64,000 nt of DNA, from assembly GCF_030547545.1 (NCBI RefSeq), contig NZ_JAUOQE010000006.1:1-64000 (forward strand). Direction: 5' to 3'. Positions 41,259-52,400 of the stretch are shown in pieces. Each line of letters begins with the position of its first letter. The stretch's first letter is position 1. The position numbers and the translations under genes were made by a program. Under the pieces are notes generated by a model. The model made no database searches and was not told the origin of the DNA. It saw only the letters and a list, made by a program, of their open reading frames with translations. Origin of the DNA: Amphritea sp. 1_MG-2023. GTDB taxonomy: Bacteria; Pseudomonadota; Gammaproteobacteria; Pseudomonadales; Balneatricaceae.

Positions 41259-41546
41259 TTATTGTGGATCTTCAACCGCAATACTCGACAAGTTTTTCGC
41301 CACCGTCGCGCTACCAATACCTTTCACATTGGCCAGCTCATCAATCGTTTTGAACGGCCCGTTGGTTTCACGGTAAGTAATTATCGCTTTCGCCTTAGAG
41401 GGCCCAATGCCTTGCAACACCTCGGCGAGTTGATCCGCCGTGGCGGTATTGATATTCACCATCGGTTCGGCAAACGCGCTTAAGGGTAAGCTCAGACACA
41501 GCATCAGTAACAGCGATTTTAAACATGAACTCCATTTCATCATCAT
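41259..41546 (-). CDS. ComEA-family helix-hairpin-helix protein
   Basis: Small exported DNA-binding protein, 95 aa, with a signal peptide (about 1-27, SLLLMLCLSLPLSAFA) and two helix-hairpin-helix motifs: LAEVLQGIGPSKAKAIITYR and IDELANVKGIGSATVAKNL. This short form lacks the N-terminal membrane anchor of Bacillus ComEA and resembles the periplasmic proteins that pull in DNA in Vibrio. A role in DNA uptake is possible; no other competence gene is in the window. Confidence 0.9.
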   Translation of the reverse strand: MMMKWSSCLKSLLLMLCLSLPLSAFAEPMVNINTATADQLAEVLQGIGPSKAKAIITYRETNGPFKTIDELANVKGIGSATVAKNLSSIAVEDPQ

Positions 41547-41561
41547 TTCCTTCCGTAGACT

Positions 41562-41590
41562 AAAAAAAATACCGGCATAAGCCAGTATTT
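41562..41590 (-). terminator. pyrF terminator
   Basis: Minus-strand stem AAATACTGGC / GCCGGTATTT (one G-T pair) around TTAT, followed by a T-run (41562-41569). It ends the leftward run that starts with gyrA. Confidence 0.88.
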
Positions 41591-41620
41591 AATTAATAGC
41601 ACAGAATAAAAAGATGACAA

Positions 41621-42328
41621 CTAATGAGCAGTCAATAGCTCTTGCTCAATCGCCGCTAACGCCATCATCGGCGTTGCTGCCTGCGTAATAGGCCGTCCGA
41701 TGACTAGATGCGTACTACCGGCAATAATGGCTTCACTCGGCGTCATAATGCGTTTCTGATCTCCCTGCTCGGCATTTGCCGGACGAATACCCGGTGTCAC
41801 CAATTGAAACTCAGGCGGGACAAGCTCACGCAGCGGCTTAACTTCCTGAGCAGAACACACCACACCATCGAGACCGCTTTGCTGAGTCAACAACGCCAAA
41901 CGTTTAACATGCTCTAAGGGTTCGATATCCAAACCAATATCCGCTAAATCTTGACGTTCCATACTGGTCAACACCGTCACCGCGATCAGTAACGTCGCCG
42001 CACCGTTCACCTGATCTAACTCATTGCGTGCCGCTTCCATCATGCGCCGCCCGCCAGAAGCATGAACATTGACCATCCATACCCCCATCTCCGCCGCTGC
42101 CCGCACCGCTTTGGCCGTGGTATTCGGAATATCATGGAATTTCAAATCGAGAAAAACATCAAAACCTTTACTATGTAGCGCCTCAACCACCGCCGGCCCC
42201 GCCCGCGTAAAGAGCTCTTTACCCACTTTCACGCGACACTTGTTAGGATCTAGCTGATCAGCCATTGTCAGTGCTGACAACTGATCCGGATAATCCAACG
42301 CAACGATAATCGGTTTAACATCATTCAT
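41621..42328 (-). CDS. pyrF: Orotidine 5'-phosphate decarboxylase
   Basis: Last step of UMP synthesis. The 235-aa TIM-barrel protein has the catalytic [10 protein letters not shown] (near residue 60, with the Lys/Asp pair), [15 protein letters not shown] and VIGRPI. It follows lapB in the same orientation with 32 bp between, the lapA-lapB-pyrF order seen in enterics. Confidence 0.97.
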   Translation of the reverse strand: MNDVKPIIVALDYPDQLSALTMADQLDPNKCRVKVGKELFTRAGPAVVEALHSKGFDVFLDLKFHDIPNTTAKAVRAAAEMGVWMVNVHASGGRRMMEAARNELDQVNGAATLLIAVTVLTSMERQDLADIGLDIEPLEHVKRLALLTQQSGLDGVVCSAQEVKPLRELVPPEFQLVTPGIRPANAEQGDQKRIMTPSEAIIAGSTHLVIGRPITQAATPMMALAAIEQELLTAH

Positions 42329-42360
42329 TAATTAACATCTCATACAAATTAGGACTCGAG

Positions 42361-43533
42361 CTATTCACCTTCGAGTCCATGGATCGGTTTAGTCGTCCCC
42401 CAGTTTTGACAGGAAGGACATTGCCAATGCAAGGATTTACCTGAAAAGCCGCATCGCTGACAGTGATAAATGGGCTTACTTTGCTCTAACTGCCCGGTTA
42501 AACCACGCAACACCATCAAACTTTCATTCGCCCCCTTGGATGCGTGTTCGATATACAGATCTATCAATTGATTAAAGCCTTTCAGCGAAGGCCGCTGCTT
42601 TAATTGATCGGTAATAAAAGCCCCAGCAGGATAAGCCCCCTGCTGCTCTAACACTCTATCGGCAAGCGCCAGCATAATGCTGGTTGAAGGGTATTTATTC
42701 AACCATAGTTTCATCAGCCGCTCAAACTCGAGTAACTGATTCAAGGCTGCGTAACATGCCTGCAAACGCGCGATGGTCTCCGACAAAAACGCACTGTCTT
42801 GTAGCGCCACCTGTTTTAGCGCATGAATAGCCTTCTTCCACTGCTGCTGTTGCATAGCAATATCGGCTAAGAGGAAGCTAGCACGCACAGCCGCCTGATC
42901 AAACGCTAAAGCGCTCTGTAGTTTTTCAGTCGCATGTCGATAGCGTTGTTGTCCGATAAGGCGTTCAGCCAGCTCACAACAATAATGGCTCAGTTCAACC
43001 TCAAGCCCCTGTAATTCAGCCGTGCTCAACTGTTTGGCCACATCCAAGGCTTGCTGCCACTCCTGCTCTTTGGCATATAGCTTAATCAGTAAAGCCGCTG
43101 CTTTTTGACGAATCTCAGGATTAGAGCGTTGTGATCGAATTTCGAGTAACAGATTCTCAGCACGGTCGAGTAAGCCGAGTGCATAATAGTCACGCGCCAA
43201 AGCCATTTGAACGCGCATAAAGTCAGCGTGACAAAGATCTGAGCGAGCCAGCAAACTCTGATGAATTTGTAGCGCCCGCTCAACATCTCCTTTTTTGCGA
43301 AATAACTTCGCGAGGGCAATGTGTGCAGGTATGGTATCGGAGCTGATTTCCAGTGCCCGAATAAAGCTATCAATCGCTTCATCGGTTTTTTCACTCAATA
43401 AGAAATCTAGGCCAATAAAGTATTCCTGCTGTAGCGTATCCTGCAACGAGTGTTCATTATTCTGCCGACGACCGAGTAACCAACCGATAGCGACCGCCAC
43501 AAACAGTGGAATAATAAACAGGTATTCATTCAT
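42361..43533 (-). CDS. lapB: Lipopolysaccharide assembly protein B
   Basis: Inner-membrane adaptor with tetratricopeptide repeats that guides FtsH to LpxC and so limits LPS synthesis. The 390-aa product has an N-terminal membrane helix (about 3-18), about nine TPR units (from residue 35 on, e.g. IPAHIALAKLFRKKGDVERAL), and a C-terminal rubredoxin-like knuckle with C-x2-C pairs (CQRCGF, CPSCQ). Two bases separate it from lapA. Confidence 0.95.
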   Translation of the reverse strand: MNEYLFIIPLFVAVAIGWLLGRRQNNEHSLQDTLQQEYFIGLDFLLSEKTDEAIDSFIRALEISSDTIPAHIALAKLFRKKGDVERALQIHQSLLARSDLCHADFMRVQMALARDYYALGLLDRAENLLLEIRSQRSNPEIRQKAAALLIKLYAKEQEWQQALDVAKQLSTAELQGLEVELSHYCCELAERLIGQQRYRHATEKLQSALAFDQAAVRASFLLADIAMQQQQWKKAIHALKQVALQDSAFLSETIARLQACYAALNQLLEFERLMKLWLNKYPSTSIMLALADRVLEQQGAYPAGAFITDQLKQRPSLKGFNQLIDLYIEHASKGANESLMVLRGLTGQLEQSKPIYHCQRCGFSGKSLHWQCPSCQNWGTTKPIHGLEGE

Positions 43534-43534
43534 T

Positions 43535-43840
43535 TCAGGTCGAACGTTTAAGCGCCGCGGTACGCAGCTGATCCAGCTCCTTATCGGCTGAACTAATCTT
43601 ACGTTTTGCCGCCTGCAGCTTCAGCTTTAATATCATTACGAACAGACTGCTCACCACGACACCCGCTATTCCACCAACCACAAAACTTGCCATCAACCAT
43701 AGCGAAAGACTTGCCTCAGGCAGTGTAAAGAAAAACAGATTAATTGAAACCAGCTCGGTATTCAGTGTGGCAAACGTCCAGCCACAAAACAGGAATACGA
43801 TACATAACGCCAGTACCAATAATATTTTTAACAAACCCAT
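43535..43840 (-). CDS. lapA: Lipopolysaccharide assembly protein A
   Basis: Small inner-membrane protein (101 aa, DUF1049) with two transmembrane helices (about 5-25 and 43-68) and a coiled C-terminal tail (KLKLQAAKRKISSADKELDQLR). It works with LapB in coupling LPS supply to envelope growth. It lies between ihfB and lapB, 27 and 1 bp away, in conserved order. Confidence 0.93.
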   Translation of the reverse strand: MGLLKILLVLALCIVFLFCGWTFATLNTELVSINLFFFTLPEASLSLWLMASFVVGGIAGVVVSSLFVMILKLKLQAAKRKISSADKELDQLRTAALKRST

Positions 43841-43867
43841 CGGCGATTCCCTCGATTATTCAATCCC

Positions 43868-44173
43868 TTAAGATCGTTCATTTTGTAAACTCTCATTAAC
43901 CTGTTCGCGTAACTCTTTACCCGGTTTAAAGTGAGGTACGTGTTTAGCCTCCAGCGAAACAGAATCGCCGGTTTTAGGATTACGACCTACTCGGGGCTCA
44001 CGATAATGAAGGCTAAAACTGCCAAAGCCTCTGATCTCTATACGGTCGCCTTGAGATAAAGACTCGGTCATATGGTCCAGCATCGTTTTAACTGCCAGCT
44101 CGACATCTTTGATAGAAAGCTGTTCATTCTGGTCAATCAAACGCTCGATCAGTTCAGATTTAGTCATGCTCAC
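43868..44173 (-). CDS. ihfB: Integration host factor subunit beta
   Basis: DNA-bending nucleoid protein subunit, 101 aa (E. coli 94). It starts [13 protein letters not shown] after two further residues, and has the beta-arm with [29 protein letters not shown] and the conserved intercalating proline. It follows rpsA by 64 bp as in most gammaproteobacteria. Confidence 0.96.
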   Translation of the reverse strand: MSMTKSELIERLIDQNEQLSIKDVELAVKTMLDHMTESLSQGDRIEIRGFGSFSLHYREPRVGRNPKTGDSVSLEAKHVPHFKPGKELREQVNESLQNERS

Positions 44174-44237
44174 CCCCTGATATGGACAGTCCTAACCAAT
44201 TGTCAGCCTGCTTATCAGATATTATATTTATCCGTTA

Positions 44238-45914
44238 CTATTTCTTTTCCAGCTGAGCCCTAATCAGATCACCGATGGTTGTCGGTCCTTCAGAGTCAAT
44301 CTGTTGATGCCTAATTGCATCTAAAGCCTGTTGCTCCTGCCGTTTTTCCAACTGTTTTATCGATAAGGCAATGTTGCGGCTACGTCGATCGATATTCACA
44401 ATCAGCACATCGATGCTTGCCCCCACACTAAATAGCTGATTCAGATCATCGACTCGCTCAGCAGACGCCTCTTGCGCCTTAACTGTCGCTTCAACCCCGT
44501 CTGCGAGTTGCAACCGTAATTGCTTCGCTTCAACCTGAATCACTTCTCCTGAAACAACCTCTCCTTTGGCGTTTATCGCGCAATAGGCGGTAAACGGATC
44601 TGAAGATAACTGCTTGATTCCGAGCGAAATACGCTCTCGCTCACTATCTACCGATAAGAGCACCGCCGTTACCGTATCTCCTTTATGATACGCCTTGACG
44701 GCCTCTTCCGCCGGTTGCTCCCAAGACAGATCAGATAGATGCACTAGACCATCGATACCACCCTCTAAACCGACAAACAGACCAAAATCAGTGATCGATT
44801 TGATGACTCCAGTTACCTGCATCCCCTGAGCATGCGTTTCGGCGAAGATATCCCATGGATTTGCCTGACACTGTTTCATCCCCAATGAGATACGCCGACG
44901 CTGATCATTGATATCCAAAATCATCACCTCGACCGTGGCGCCTACCTGCACCGCTTTTGAGGGGTGGATATTTTTATTGGTCCAATCCATCTCAGAGACA
45001 TGCACTAAACCTTCAATGCCCGGCTCAAGCTCGGCAAAACAGCCATAATCGGCAATATTGGTGACTTTGGCGTTAACACGACTACCGACCGGATGCGCCA
45101 CCTTAAATTCATCCCAAGGGTCGGCGGTTAATTGCTTCATCCCCAGCGAAACACGGCTCTTGTCGCGCTCGTAACGTAATACCTTAACATCAATCTCATC
45201 ACCGATACTAAGTACTTCACTGGGATGCTTAACGCGCTTCCAAGCGATATCGGTAATATGCAACAAACCATCCACACCACCGAGATCAATAAAGGCACCA
45301 TAGTCGGTCAGATTTTTAACGACACCTTTGAGCGTCATCCCCTCATCGAGAGTCGCCAATAATTTATCACGTTGCTCATGATAAGCGGTCTCAAGTACCG
45401 CTCGACGTGATACCACGATATTATTGCGTTTGGCATCAAGCTTAACCAGTTTAAACTCGAGTTCTTGATTTTCGATATGAGAGGTGTCGCGTAGCGGACG
45501 GATATCGACCAAGGAGCCCGGCAGAAAAGCACTAATCGAATGAACATCAACGGTAAAGCCGCCACGGACCTTGCCGCTTATGCGCCCGGTAACGATTCTA
45601 TCGTTTTCAAAGGCTTGTTCAAGCACCTGCCAAGCCTCAGCGCGCTTCGCCTGTTCCCGTGATAGTCGGGTTTCACCCGAGCCATCTTCGAGAGCAACCA
45701 AGACCACGTTGACCTGATCGCCTACCTCGACGAGCAGTTTGCCAGTCTCATCGAGAAACTCATGACGCGAAATGATCCCTTCCGATTTGAGGCCCGCATT
45801 AACGACAACAAAATCGCCGTCGAGTGCGACAACAGTAGCACTGATAATAGAGCCGGGCTGCATATCCAGCTCTTTCAAACTCTCCTCAAATAGCTCAGCA
45901 AAACTCTCACTCAT
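44238..45914 (-). CDS. rpsA: 30S ribosomal protein S1
   Basis: Large RNA-binding ribosomal protein needed for initiation on most mRNAs. It has six S1 OB-fold repeats; the third and later ones show [35 protein letters not shown] and [18 protein letters not shown]. The ATG at 45914 (558 aa; E. coli 557) gives the normal [13 protein letters not shown] start with GAGGT upstream; a TTG three codons earlier is not needed. It lies 26 bp after cmk. Confidence 0.97.
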   Translation of the reverse strand: MSESFAELFEESLKELDMQPGSIISATVVALDGDFVVVNAGLKSEGIISRHEFLDETGKLLVEVGDQVNVVLVALEDGSGETRLSREQAKRAEAWQVLEQAFENDRIVTGRISGKVRGGFTVDVHSISAFLPGSLVDIRPLRDTSHIENQELEFKLVKLDAKRNNIVVSRRAVLETAYHEQRDKLLATLDEGMTLKGVVKNLTDYGAFIDLGGVDGLLHITDIAWKRVKHPSEVLSIGDEIDVKVLRYERDKSRVSLGMKQLTADPWDEFKVAHPVGSRVNAKVTNIADYGCFAELEPGIEGLVHVSEMDWTNKNIHPSKAVQVGATVEVMILDINDQRRRISLGMKQCQANPWDIFAETHAQGMQVTGVIKSITDFGLFVGLEGGIDGLVHLSDLSWEQPAEEAVKAYHKGDTVTAVLLSVDSERERISLGIKQLSSDPFTAYCAINAKGEVVSGEVIQVEAKQLRLQLADGVEATVKAQEASAERVDDLNQLFSVGASIDVLIVNIDRRSRNIALSIKQLEKRQEQQALDAIRHQQIDSEGPTTIGDLIRAQLEKK

Positions 45915-45940
45915 ACCGGCCAAACCTCATCTGTTTACCG

Positions 45941-46624
45941 TTAACGCAGTCCTTTATGCCGTGCTTGATCCATTACCGAGGCTAATACTTCATCGATACT
46001 TAACTCAGTGGTATCAAGACATATCGCATCTTCAGCGGGCTTGAGAGGCGCTACTGCGCGATTCATATCGCGTGCATCCCTCGCCTGAATATCTGTCAAT
46101 ATTGTTTGAAGACTAGCACCCAGTCCCTTATTTATCAACTGGTTATACCGGCGGTTAGCGCGCTCTTCCGCGCTCGCTGTTAAATACACTTTTAGCGGCG
46201 CTTGCGGGAACACAACCGTCCCCATATCACGGCCATCCGCGATTAAACCAGGCTCCGTAACAAAGGCCCGCTGACGCTCTAACAGCGCCGTTCTGACAGA
46301 TCCGATCGCTGCAATCACCGAGGCATCCGCACCACACTCTTCCGTCCGAATCGTATGCGTCACCTCTTCGCCTTCAAGAACAATTGTCACTTCATGCTGA
46401 TTAGCCGAGGTGGTAAATTGCACATCGAGGTGTGCTGCTAGCACCACCAGAGCACTCTCATCATCCAATGCAACCCCATGATGACGGGCTGCTAATCCAA
46501 CTAAACGGTACAGGGCACCACTATCAAGTAGATTCCACCCCAACTCCCTAGCCAGAAGGCTACAAACTGTTCCTTTACCCGAGCCACTAGGACCATCGAC
46601 TGTAATCACTGGGAACTGTCCCAT
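45941..46624 (-). CDS. cmk: Cytidylate kinase
   Basis: Phosphorylates CMP and dCMP. The 227-aa product begins [19 protein letters not shown], the P-loop, followed by LLDSGALYR and [13 protein letters not shown]. The ATG at 46624 is one base beyond the aroA stop, with GAGGAG in the last aroA codons, so the two are translationally coupled. The frame runs 53 codons further upstream inside aroA, but that part has no family likeness. Confidence 0.97.
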   Translation of the reverse strand: MGQFPVITVDGPSGSGKGTVCSLLARELGWNLLDSGALYRLVGLAARHHGVALDDESALVVLAAHLDVQFTTSANQHEVTIVLEGEEVTHTIRTEECGADASVIAAIGSVRTALLERQRAFVTEPGLIADGRDMGTVVFPQAPLKVYLTASAEERANRRYNQLINKGLGASLQTILTDIQARDARDMNRAVAPLKPAEDAICLDTTELSIDEVLASVMDQARHKGLR

Positions 46625-46625
46625 G

Positions 46626-48839
46626 TTACTTCTCCTCTTTGCGAACCCTGATACCGACCTGCTGAGCAAGCTCAACAAAATTAGGAAATGATGTCGCCAC
46701 ATTGGCACATTCATGAATTTCAATAACGCCCTTAGCCCGCAGCGATGCAATCGCAAATGACATGGCGATACGGTGATCATCATGACTCTCGATCACGCCG
46801 CCCCCCATCTCACTACCACGAATAATGGCGCCATCCGGTGTGCCTTCAATATCAGCACCGAGGATTTTTAAGCCATCAACCATCGCCTGAATACGATCGC
46901 TTTCTTTGACGCGTAGCTCTTCAGCGCCGGTCAGCACCGTTTCACCTTCAGCGCAAACGGCGGCAATAAAGAGCGCCGGAAACTCATCAATCGCCAAAGG
47001 CACTTGATCTTCCGGAATATGAATGCCTTTCAGTGGTGCATAACGGATACGAATATCAGCCACAGGCTCGCCGCCGACTTCCCGTTCATTGAGTAGCTCA
47101 AGATGGCTCCCCATGGCGCGTAAAATATTGATAACACCGATACGCGTCGGATTAATACCAACATGTTCGAGGGTAATATCAGAATCAGGCGAGATCGCAG
47201 CCGCCACCATAAAGAAGGTTGCTGAGGAGATATCAGCAGGCACATCGATTTTTGTCGCTTGCAGCGATCCACCACCGCTGAGTGAAACCTGATTACCGGC
47301 CACATCCACGGCATAACCAAAGCCACGCAACATACGTTCAGTATGATCTCGAGTTGGGGCTGGCTCAATCACACGGGTTTCACCCGCGGCGTAGAGGCCG
47401 GCCAACATGACACAGGATTTAACCTGAGCACTGGCCATCGGCATCTCATAACGAATCGCTTGTAGCGCTTGACCGCCTTTAATTTTAACCGGAGGACAAC
47501 CATTCTCGCCGGTTTCAACCTGTGCTCCCATGAGCCTTAATGGCTTAGCAACCCGTTCCATTGGTCGCTTACTCAAGGAGGCATCACCACTGAGTTCAGA
47601 ATCAAATGCTTGACCGGCTAACAAGCCCGATAGCAAACGAATCGTGGTACCGGAGTTACCGACATAAATAGGCCCCGGCGGCTGACGCAGACCGTGAATG
47701 CCCACGCCATAAATTTTAACCGCACCCTGATGCGGCCCTTCAATCACCACCCCCATGTCACGAAAAGCCTGCAATGTCGCCAGACTGTCTTCGCCCTCTA
47801 AAAAGCCGGTCACCTCAGTGGTGCCGTCGGCTAAAGAGCCCAACATAATGGAGCGATGCGAGATCGACTTATCACCGGGTACACGGATGGTGCCTTGCAC
47901 CTGCCCGCCGGGCTGAGCAAAAAATGTAGCGTCTTTTATTTTCATATTTTGAGTGTAGGCCGAACCTGATAAAATTTTTGAAAAATGTTCTCGAGCCGCT
48001 TTGGCACGGGTAAAAATACCCAACATCGCCTGACTCTCTTCTGTTTCAATCGCATCTCTGAGACGTTGCACGCCGGCAGAGAACTCATCAATTTTTTGCA
48101 AAATTGCCGACTTATTCGCTAAGCCAATATCGTGCCACATGGTGGGATCGCTCGCAGCAACCCGCGTAAAGTCTCTAAAACCACCGGCGGCATAACGAAA
48201 AATCTCGGTGCAGTCCTGTTCTCGAGCAAGCGTATCCACCAATGAAAATGCCAATAGATGCGGCAAATGACTGGTTGCCGCCAAAACTTCATCGTGACGT
48301 GCTACATCCATCTGCAACACCTCAGCGCCGACGGTCTGCCACATCCGCGCAATTAGGGTAACCGCCTCACGATCACTCTGCGGTAACGGCGTCAGAATAA
48401 CCTTATGATGTTCAAATAAGGTCGCATCCGCCGCGGTGATACCGCTTTTTTCTGATCCCGCTATGGGGTGACCTGGAATAAAGCGAGGTGGCACTTCGCC
48501 AAACAAGGCTTTAGCGGACTTGACGACATTCCCCTTAACACTGCCGACATCGGTAATTATCGTCTCTGTGCGTAATACCGGTAGCAACTCTGCCAGCACT
48601 GATTCGATCGCTTTAACCGGTACCGCTAAGACAATCACATCGGCCTGAGCCGCTTCCATGAGAAGGTCTTCAGCGGCGACATCGATAATCCCAAGCCGCA
48701 ACCCAGTGGCCATTTCTTCACTGTCTCGATCATACCCGATCACCGTGCGACAAATACGATGGCTACGTAACGCACTAGCGAGAGAACCACCGATCAATCC
48801 TAAACCAATGACTAAAACTCTGTCAGTCAAACATCTCAC
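46626..48839 (-). CDS. tyrA-aroA: Fused prephenate dehydrogenase / EPSP synthase
   Basis: One 737-aa polypeptide with two enzymes of aromatic amino acid synthesis. Residues 1 to about 290 form an NAD-dependent prephenate dehydrogenase ([34 protein letters not shown]). From about 303 onward is 3-phosphoshikimate 1-carboxyvinyltransferase ([44 protein letters not shown]). The same fusion exists in Pseudomonas. It starts with GTG, 7 bp after hisC, with AGGG upstream. Making both on one chain may keep the two activities in fixed ratio; that is inference. Confidence 0.96.
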   Translation of the reverse strand: MRCLTDRVLVIGLGLIGGSLASALRSHRICRTVIGYDRDSEEMATGLRLGIIDVAAEDLLMEAAQADVIVLAVPVKAIESVLAELLPVLRTETIITDVGSVKGNVVKSAKALFGEVPPRFIPGHPIAGSEKSGITAADATLFEHHKVILTPLPQSDREAVTLIARMWQTVGAEVLQMDVARHDEVLAATSHLPHLLAFSLVDTLAREQDCTEIFRYAAGGFRDFTRVAASDPTMWHDIGLANKSAILQKIDEFSAGVQRLRDAIETEESQAMLGIFTRAKAAREHFSKILSGSAYTQNMKIKDATFFAQPGGQVQGTIRVPGDKSISHRSIMLGSLADGTTEVTGFLEGEDSLATLQAFRDMGVVIEGPHQGAVKIYGVGIHGLRQPPGPIYVGNSGTTIRLLSGLLAGQAFDSELSGDASLSKRPMERVAKPLRLMGAQVETGENGCPPVKIKGGQALQAIRYEMPMASAQVKSCVMLAGLYAAGETRVIEPAPTRDHTERMLRGFGYAVDVAGNQVSLSGGGSLQATKIDVPADISSATFFMVAAAISPDSDITLEHVGINPTRIGVINILRAMGSHLELLNEREVGGEPVADIRIRYAPLKGIHIPEDQVPLAIDEFPALFIAAVCAEGETVLTGAEELRVKESDRIQAMVDGLKILGADIEGTPDGAIIRGSEMGGGVIESHDDHRIAMSFAIASLRAKGVIEIHECANVATSFPNFVELAQQVGIRVRKEEK

Positions 48840-48846
48840 GATCTAT

Positions 48847-49962
48847 TTACCCTTTATTACCGCTTTTCAGCACTTTCGTAAATGCAGTCAAGAAACGACT
48901 ATTTTCATCAGGCAATCCAACCGTGACGCGCAGATGATTAGGCATCCCGTAGTTGGCCAGCGGCCTAACGATGACTCCTTCCTGCAACAGCGCAGCATAC
49001 ACAGGGGCTGCATTAGCGCCACAATCAACCGTGATAAAGTTACCCACAGAAGGAATCCAGCTAACCCCCAACGGCGCCAACCCCTTCTCTAACTGAGCTA
49101 AGCCGGCACGATTAATCGCGACACTGCGCTGTAAATAGTCAGTGTCGCTGAGCACGGCGGCAGCGGCTTCCAATGCGGGAATATTGACATTGAAAGGCTG
49201 ACGTACTCGGTTCAATAGATCGGTTATGGCGGCATTGGCAACACCATAGCCAATCCGTAACCCCGCCAGACCAAAGGCTTTAGAGAACGTTCGCGTAATA
49301 ATCAGATTGGCGAACTCATCTTGCATCGTCAAGCCCGTGACGTAATCGGCTTCAGTCACATATTCGGCATAGGCTTCATCCAATACCACGATCACTCGCT
49401 CGGGAATCTGCGCCATAAAGACCCGTAACGCGTCTTCTGAAAACCAGGTACCGGTTGGATTGTTGGGGTTTGCAAGAAAGATTACCCGCGTTTTATCGGT
49501 CACCGCCGCGGCCATCGCAGCCAGATCATGCCCCCAATTTTTCGCCGCCGTCACCACCGCTTTAGCACCGCTCGCTTGCGCCACCAACATATACACAACA
49601 AACGCATATTCTGAGTAGATAACCTCATCACCGGGCAAAATAAACGCGCGGCCGATCATCTCTAAGACATCATTCGAACCGTTACCCAGTGTCAGTGTAT
49701 TGGGGGCATAGCCGTAATGCTCAGACAGCACCTTTTTTAATTTAAAACCACTCGCATCGGGGTAACGAGCACTCTCAGACAGGGCCGCTTGCACTGCCTT
49801 AATAGCCACCTGACTTGGCCCCAACGGGTTTTCATTACTGGCCAACTTAATACTGTCACTAATACCCAGCTCTCGCTCTAACTCTTCGACCGGTTTGCCA
49901 GGCTGATAGGGATGCAACCCCTGTACCCCAGGCGTCGCCAATTGATAGTAATCACATGTCAT
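48847..49962 (-). CDS. hisC: Histidinol-phosphate / aromatic aminotransferase
   Basis: PLP-dependent class II aminotransferase, 371 aa, with the PLP lysine in TRTFSKAFGLAGLRIGYG and NPNNPTGTW. It corresponds to the HisC2 copy of Pseudomonas, embedded between pheA and tyrA-aroA, so transamination of prephenate, phenylpyruvate or hydroxyphenylpyruvate is probably its main job, with histidinol phosphate as a second substrate. GGAG lies 8 nt before the ATG. Confidence 0.93.
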   Translation of the reverse strand: MTCDYYQLATPGVQGLHPYQPGKPVEELERELGISDSIKLASNENPLGPSQVAIKAVQAALSESARYPDASGFKLKKVLSEHYGYAPNTLTLGNGSNDVLEMIGRAFILPGDEVIYSEYAFVVYMLVAQASGAKAVVTAAKNWGHDLAAMAAAVTDKTRVIFLANPNNPTGTWFSEDALRVFMAQIPERVIVVLDEAYAEYVTEADYVTGLTMQDEFANLIITRTFSKAFGLAGLRIGYGVANAAITDLLNRVRQPFNVNIPALEAAAAVLSDTDYLQRSVAINRAGLAQLEKGLAPLGVSWIPSVGNFITVDCGANAAPVYAALLQEGVIVRPLANYGMPNHLRVTVGLPDENSRFLTAFTKVLKSGNKG

Positions 49963-49977
49963 TAAATATGCTCCAGA

Positions 49978-51078
49978 TCAGAGGACCGCAATCGGATATG
50001 AACCCAATAATTTCAGCTCGACTGTCTCAGACTGCAGCTCGCGTAGCACGGTCTGAATATGAGCAGTGGCTGCATGCCCCTCGAAGTCAATATAAAAAGC
50101 TGAATGAGCGTTTTCAGCGTTCGCTGGCCGAGTTTCAATGCCTGTCAGGCTGATCTTATGTTTGTGGAAATGTTCGAGTAATTCATACAGCGCGCCCGAT
50201 TTATCTCGCACGGTGACCAAAATAGAGGTTTTATCATGGCCGCTTTCACCCACTTCTTGATCACCAACGATCAGATAACGCGTACTATTATCGGATTGAT
50301 CATCAATATTGCGCGCCACGACATTCAGTTGATACAGATCGGCCACCAACTCACTAGCAATCGCCACGGCACCCGTGCCCTGTTTAATCGCCATACGCGC
50401 GGCTTCGACATGACTGCTGACCAGAATACGCTCAGCAGACAAGAAGTGACTATCCAGCCAACTGCGGCATTGTGATAGCGTTTGTTGGGACAAGTAGATA
50501 CGGGTGATATTGTCGAGTCCATTTTCATCGGCCCGCAGTACATGATGATGAATACGTAACTCGACTTCACCACAGATGGTCAAATGAAAACGTTTAAACA
50601 GATCCAGTGTATGACTAACCACCCCCTCAGCAGAGTTTTCGATCGGCACAACACCATAATGCGCGCCACCAGACTCTACTTCACGGAACACTTCATCACC
50701 GCTATTAAAGGGAATACAGTGGGCTGAGTGACCAAAATGTTTACTCGCGGCCTGCTGCGTGAAGCTGCCTTCGGGCCCCAGAAAGGCCACATGCATCGGT
50801 TTTTCTAGTGCAAGACACACCGACATCACTTCACGGAATAGCCGCGCGACCTCATGATCGGCTAACGGCCCTTCGTTACGTGCCATCACTTGGCGTAGTA
50901 CCTGAGCCTCCCGTTCTGGGCGGTAAAAAACCGCCTCTTTCGGGCCTTGATACTTCTCTTTTACCTCAGCAACGTGCTGTGCACAGCGCGCGCGATCATT
51001 CAACAACGTATGGATCTGTCGATCAATTGAATCGATTTGATCGCGTAGAAGCTTCAGTTCTTTTTCCTGATCACTCAT
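49978..51078 (-). CDS. pheA: Chorismate mutase / prephenate dehydratase (P-protein)
   Basis: Bifunctional enzyme of phenylalanine synthesis, 366 aa. An AroQ chorismate mutase (about 5-90, LRDQIDSIDRQIHTLLNDRARCA) is followed by prephenate dehydratase (about 95-275, AFLGPEGSFTQQAA, NSAEGVVSHTLDLF) and an ACT domain (about 285-360) with GIETRPA, the phenylalanine-binding motif for feedback inhibition. GGGAG precedes the ATG. No leader-peptide attenuator is visible between serC and pheA (24 bp). Confidence 0.97.
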   Translation of the reverse strand: MSDQEKELKLLRDQIDSIDRQIHTLLNDRARCAQHVAEVKEKYQGPKEAVFYRPEREAQVLRQVMARNEGPLADHEVARLFREVMSVCLALEKPMHVAFLGPEGSFTQQAASKHFGHSAHCIPFNSGDEVFREVESGGAHYGVVPIENSAEGVVSHTLDLFKRFHLTICGEVELRIHHHVLRADENGLDNITRIYLSQQTLSQCRSWLDSHFLSAERILVSSHVEAARMAIKQGTGAVAIASELVADLYQLNVVARNIDDQSDNSTRYLIVGDQEVGESGHDKTSILVTVRDKSGALYELLEHFHKHKISLTGIETRPANAENAHSAFYIDFEGHAATAHIQTVLRELQSETVELKLLGSYPIAVL

Positions 51079-51102
51079 GATTACCGCTCCCTACTGCCAA
51101 AC

Positions 51103-52185
51103 TTAACCGTGACGCCGTGAAAAGTCCTGCATAAAGTCGATCAGCGCATCAACGCCCGCTTCAGGTACCGCATTGTAAATACTGGCGCGCATGCCGCCCA
51201 CCGAACGATGGCCTGGCAGATTTAATAAGCCTCGGCTATTCGCCTCTTCCAGAAACAACTTATCGAGCTCGGCATTAGCCAGAATAAAGGGCACATTCAT
51301 CCAAGAGCGGGCATTACGCGCCACTGGATTTGAATAGAAAGGGTTATTATCGATAGCCGCATAAAGCTTCTCGGCCTTAAGCTGATTAAGCTTCGCGATA
51401 GCCTCAACCCCTCCCTGTGCCTTAAGCCACTTAAATACTAGGCCAGCTAAATACCAACCAAAGGTTGGCGGCGTATTCAACATTGAATCCGCAGCGGCGG
51501 TAACTTTGTAATTATACAGCGCTGGGGTAGCCGGCAAGGCATCACCTAACAAATCTTCACGAATAATGATCACCGTCAAACCGGCGGGACCGATATTTTT
51601 CTGGGCGCCCGCGTAGATCATACCAAAACGACTTACATCCACCGGACGAGAGAGGATATTCGATGACATATCAGCCACTAATGGCACAGCACCCGTATCG
51701 GGAATATAATCAAACTCAACGCCGCGAATGGTCTCGTTTGGTGTGTAATGTACATAGGCCGCATCAGGATTGAGTTGCAACTCATTCTGAGCAGGAGCGC
51801 GAGTAAAGTTACCCTCTTCAGCGCTGGCGACAACATTTACATCACAATAGCGTGAAGCTTCTTTAATCGCTTTTTTAGACCAGTCACCGGTATTAATATA
51901 ATCCGCGGTCGTCTTTCCCCGTAGTAGATTCATCGGAATCATACTGAACTGACTACTCGCACCACCCTGCATAAACAGGACTTTATAATTATCCGGGATC
52001 TGCATTAAATCTCGCAGATCTTGCTCAGCCTGCGCCGCAACACCAACAAATTCGGGACTGCGGTGGCTCATCTCCATAATAGAAAGCCCCAGGCCGTGCC
52101 AATCTAATAGCTCTTGCTGAGCCAGTTTTAATACTTCTTCAGGCAGTGCAGAAGGACCCGCACTGAAATTATAATTACGTGTCAT
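51103..52185 (-). CDS. serC: Phosphoserine aminotransferase
   Basis: PLP enzyme converting 3-phosphohydroxypyruvate to phosphoserine, also used for pyridoxal phosphate synthesis. The 360-aa product starts [15 protein letters not shown], with the PLP lysine in [13 protein letters not shown] and the C-terminal RASIYNAVP. The upstream region (52186-52358) lacks a clear ribosome-binding site and shows no strong promoter; the gyrA terminator lies in it, so serC should have its own start. Confidence 0.97.
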   Translation of the reverse strand: MTRNYNFSAGPSALPEEVLKLAQQELLDWHGLGLSIMEMSHRSPEFVGVAAQAEQDLRDLMQIPDNYKVLFMQGGASSQFSMIPMNLLRGKTTADYINTGDWSKKAIKEASRYCDVNVVASAEEGNFTRAPAQNELQLNPDAAYVHYTPNETIRGVEFDYIPDTGAVPLVADMSSNILSRPVDVSRFGMIYAGAQKNIGPAGLTVIIIREDLLGDALPATPALYNYKVTAAADSMLNTPPTFGWYLAGLVFKWLKAQGGVEAIAKLNQLKAEKLYAAIDNNPFYSNPVARNARSWMNVPFILANAELDKLFLEEANSRGLLNLPGHRSVGGMRASIYNAVPEAGVDALIDFMQDFSRRHG

Positions 52186-52358
52186 GTTGATAGATCTGCT
52201 ACAAAGTTTGTAAAAATGGTTCTGTCTAAACTTGTGTAAAACCGATTATCCAAAACCGATTGTGTTATCCCGGCTAAACCATCAACCGGTCATCGAAGCC
52301 GCGACTTACGGCGGCTAAATCCAACTCGCAAAGCGTACTGACCACATAGCACCAAGAC

Positions 52359-52389
52359 AAAAATGTGCGGTCAGTGCCGCACATTTTTT
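52359..52389. terminator. gyrA terminator
   Basis: Perfect 12-bp stem AAAAATGTGCGG / CCGCACATTTTT around TCAGTG, with T on one side and A on the other, so it can act both ways. It lies 12 bp beyond the gyrA stop on the minus strand. Confidence 0.93.
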
Positions 52390-52400
52390 AGCCTCAATGG

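Noticed and set aside
46624-46783. N-terminal extension of cmk
   Set aside because: It would be encoded inside the aroA C-terminus and shows no kinase likeness; a good ribosome-binding site precedes the ATG at 46624.
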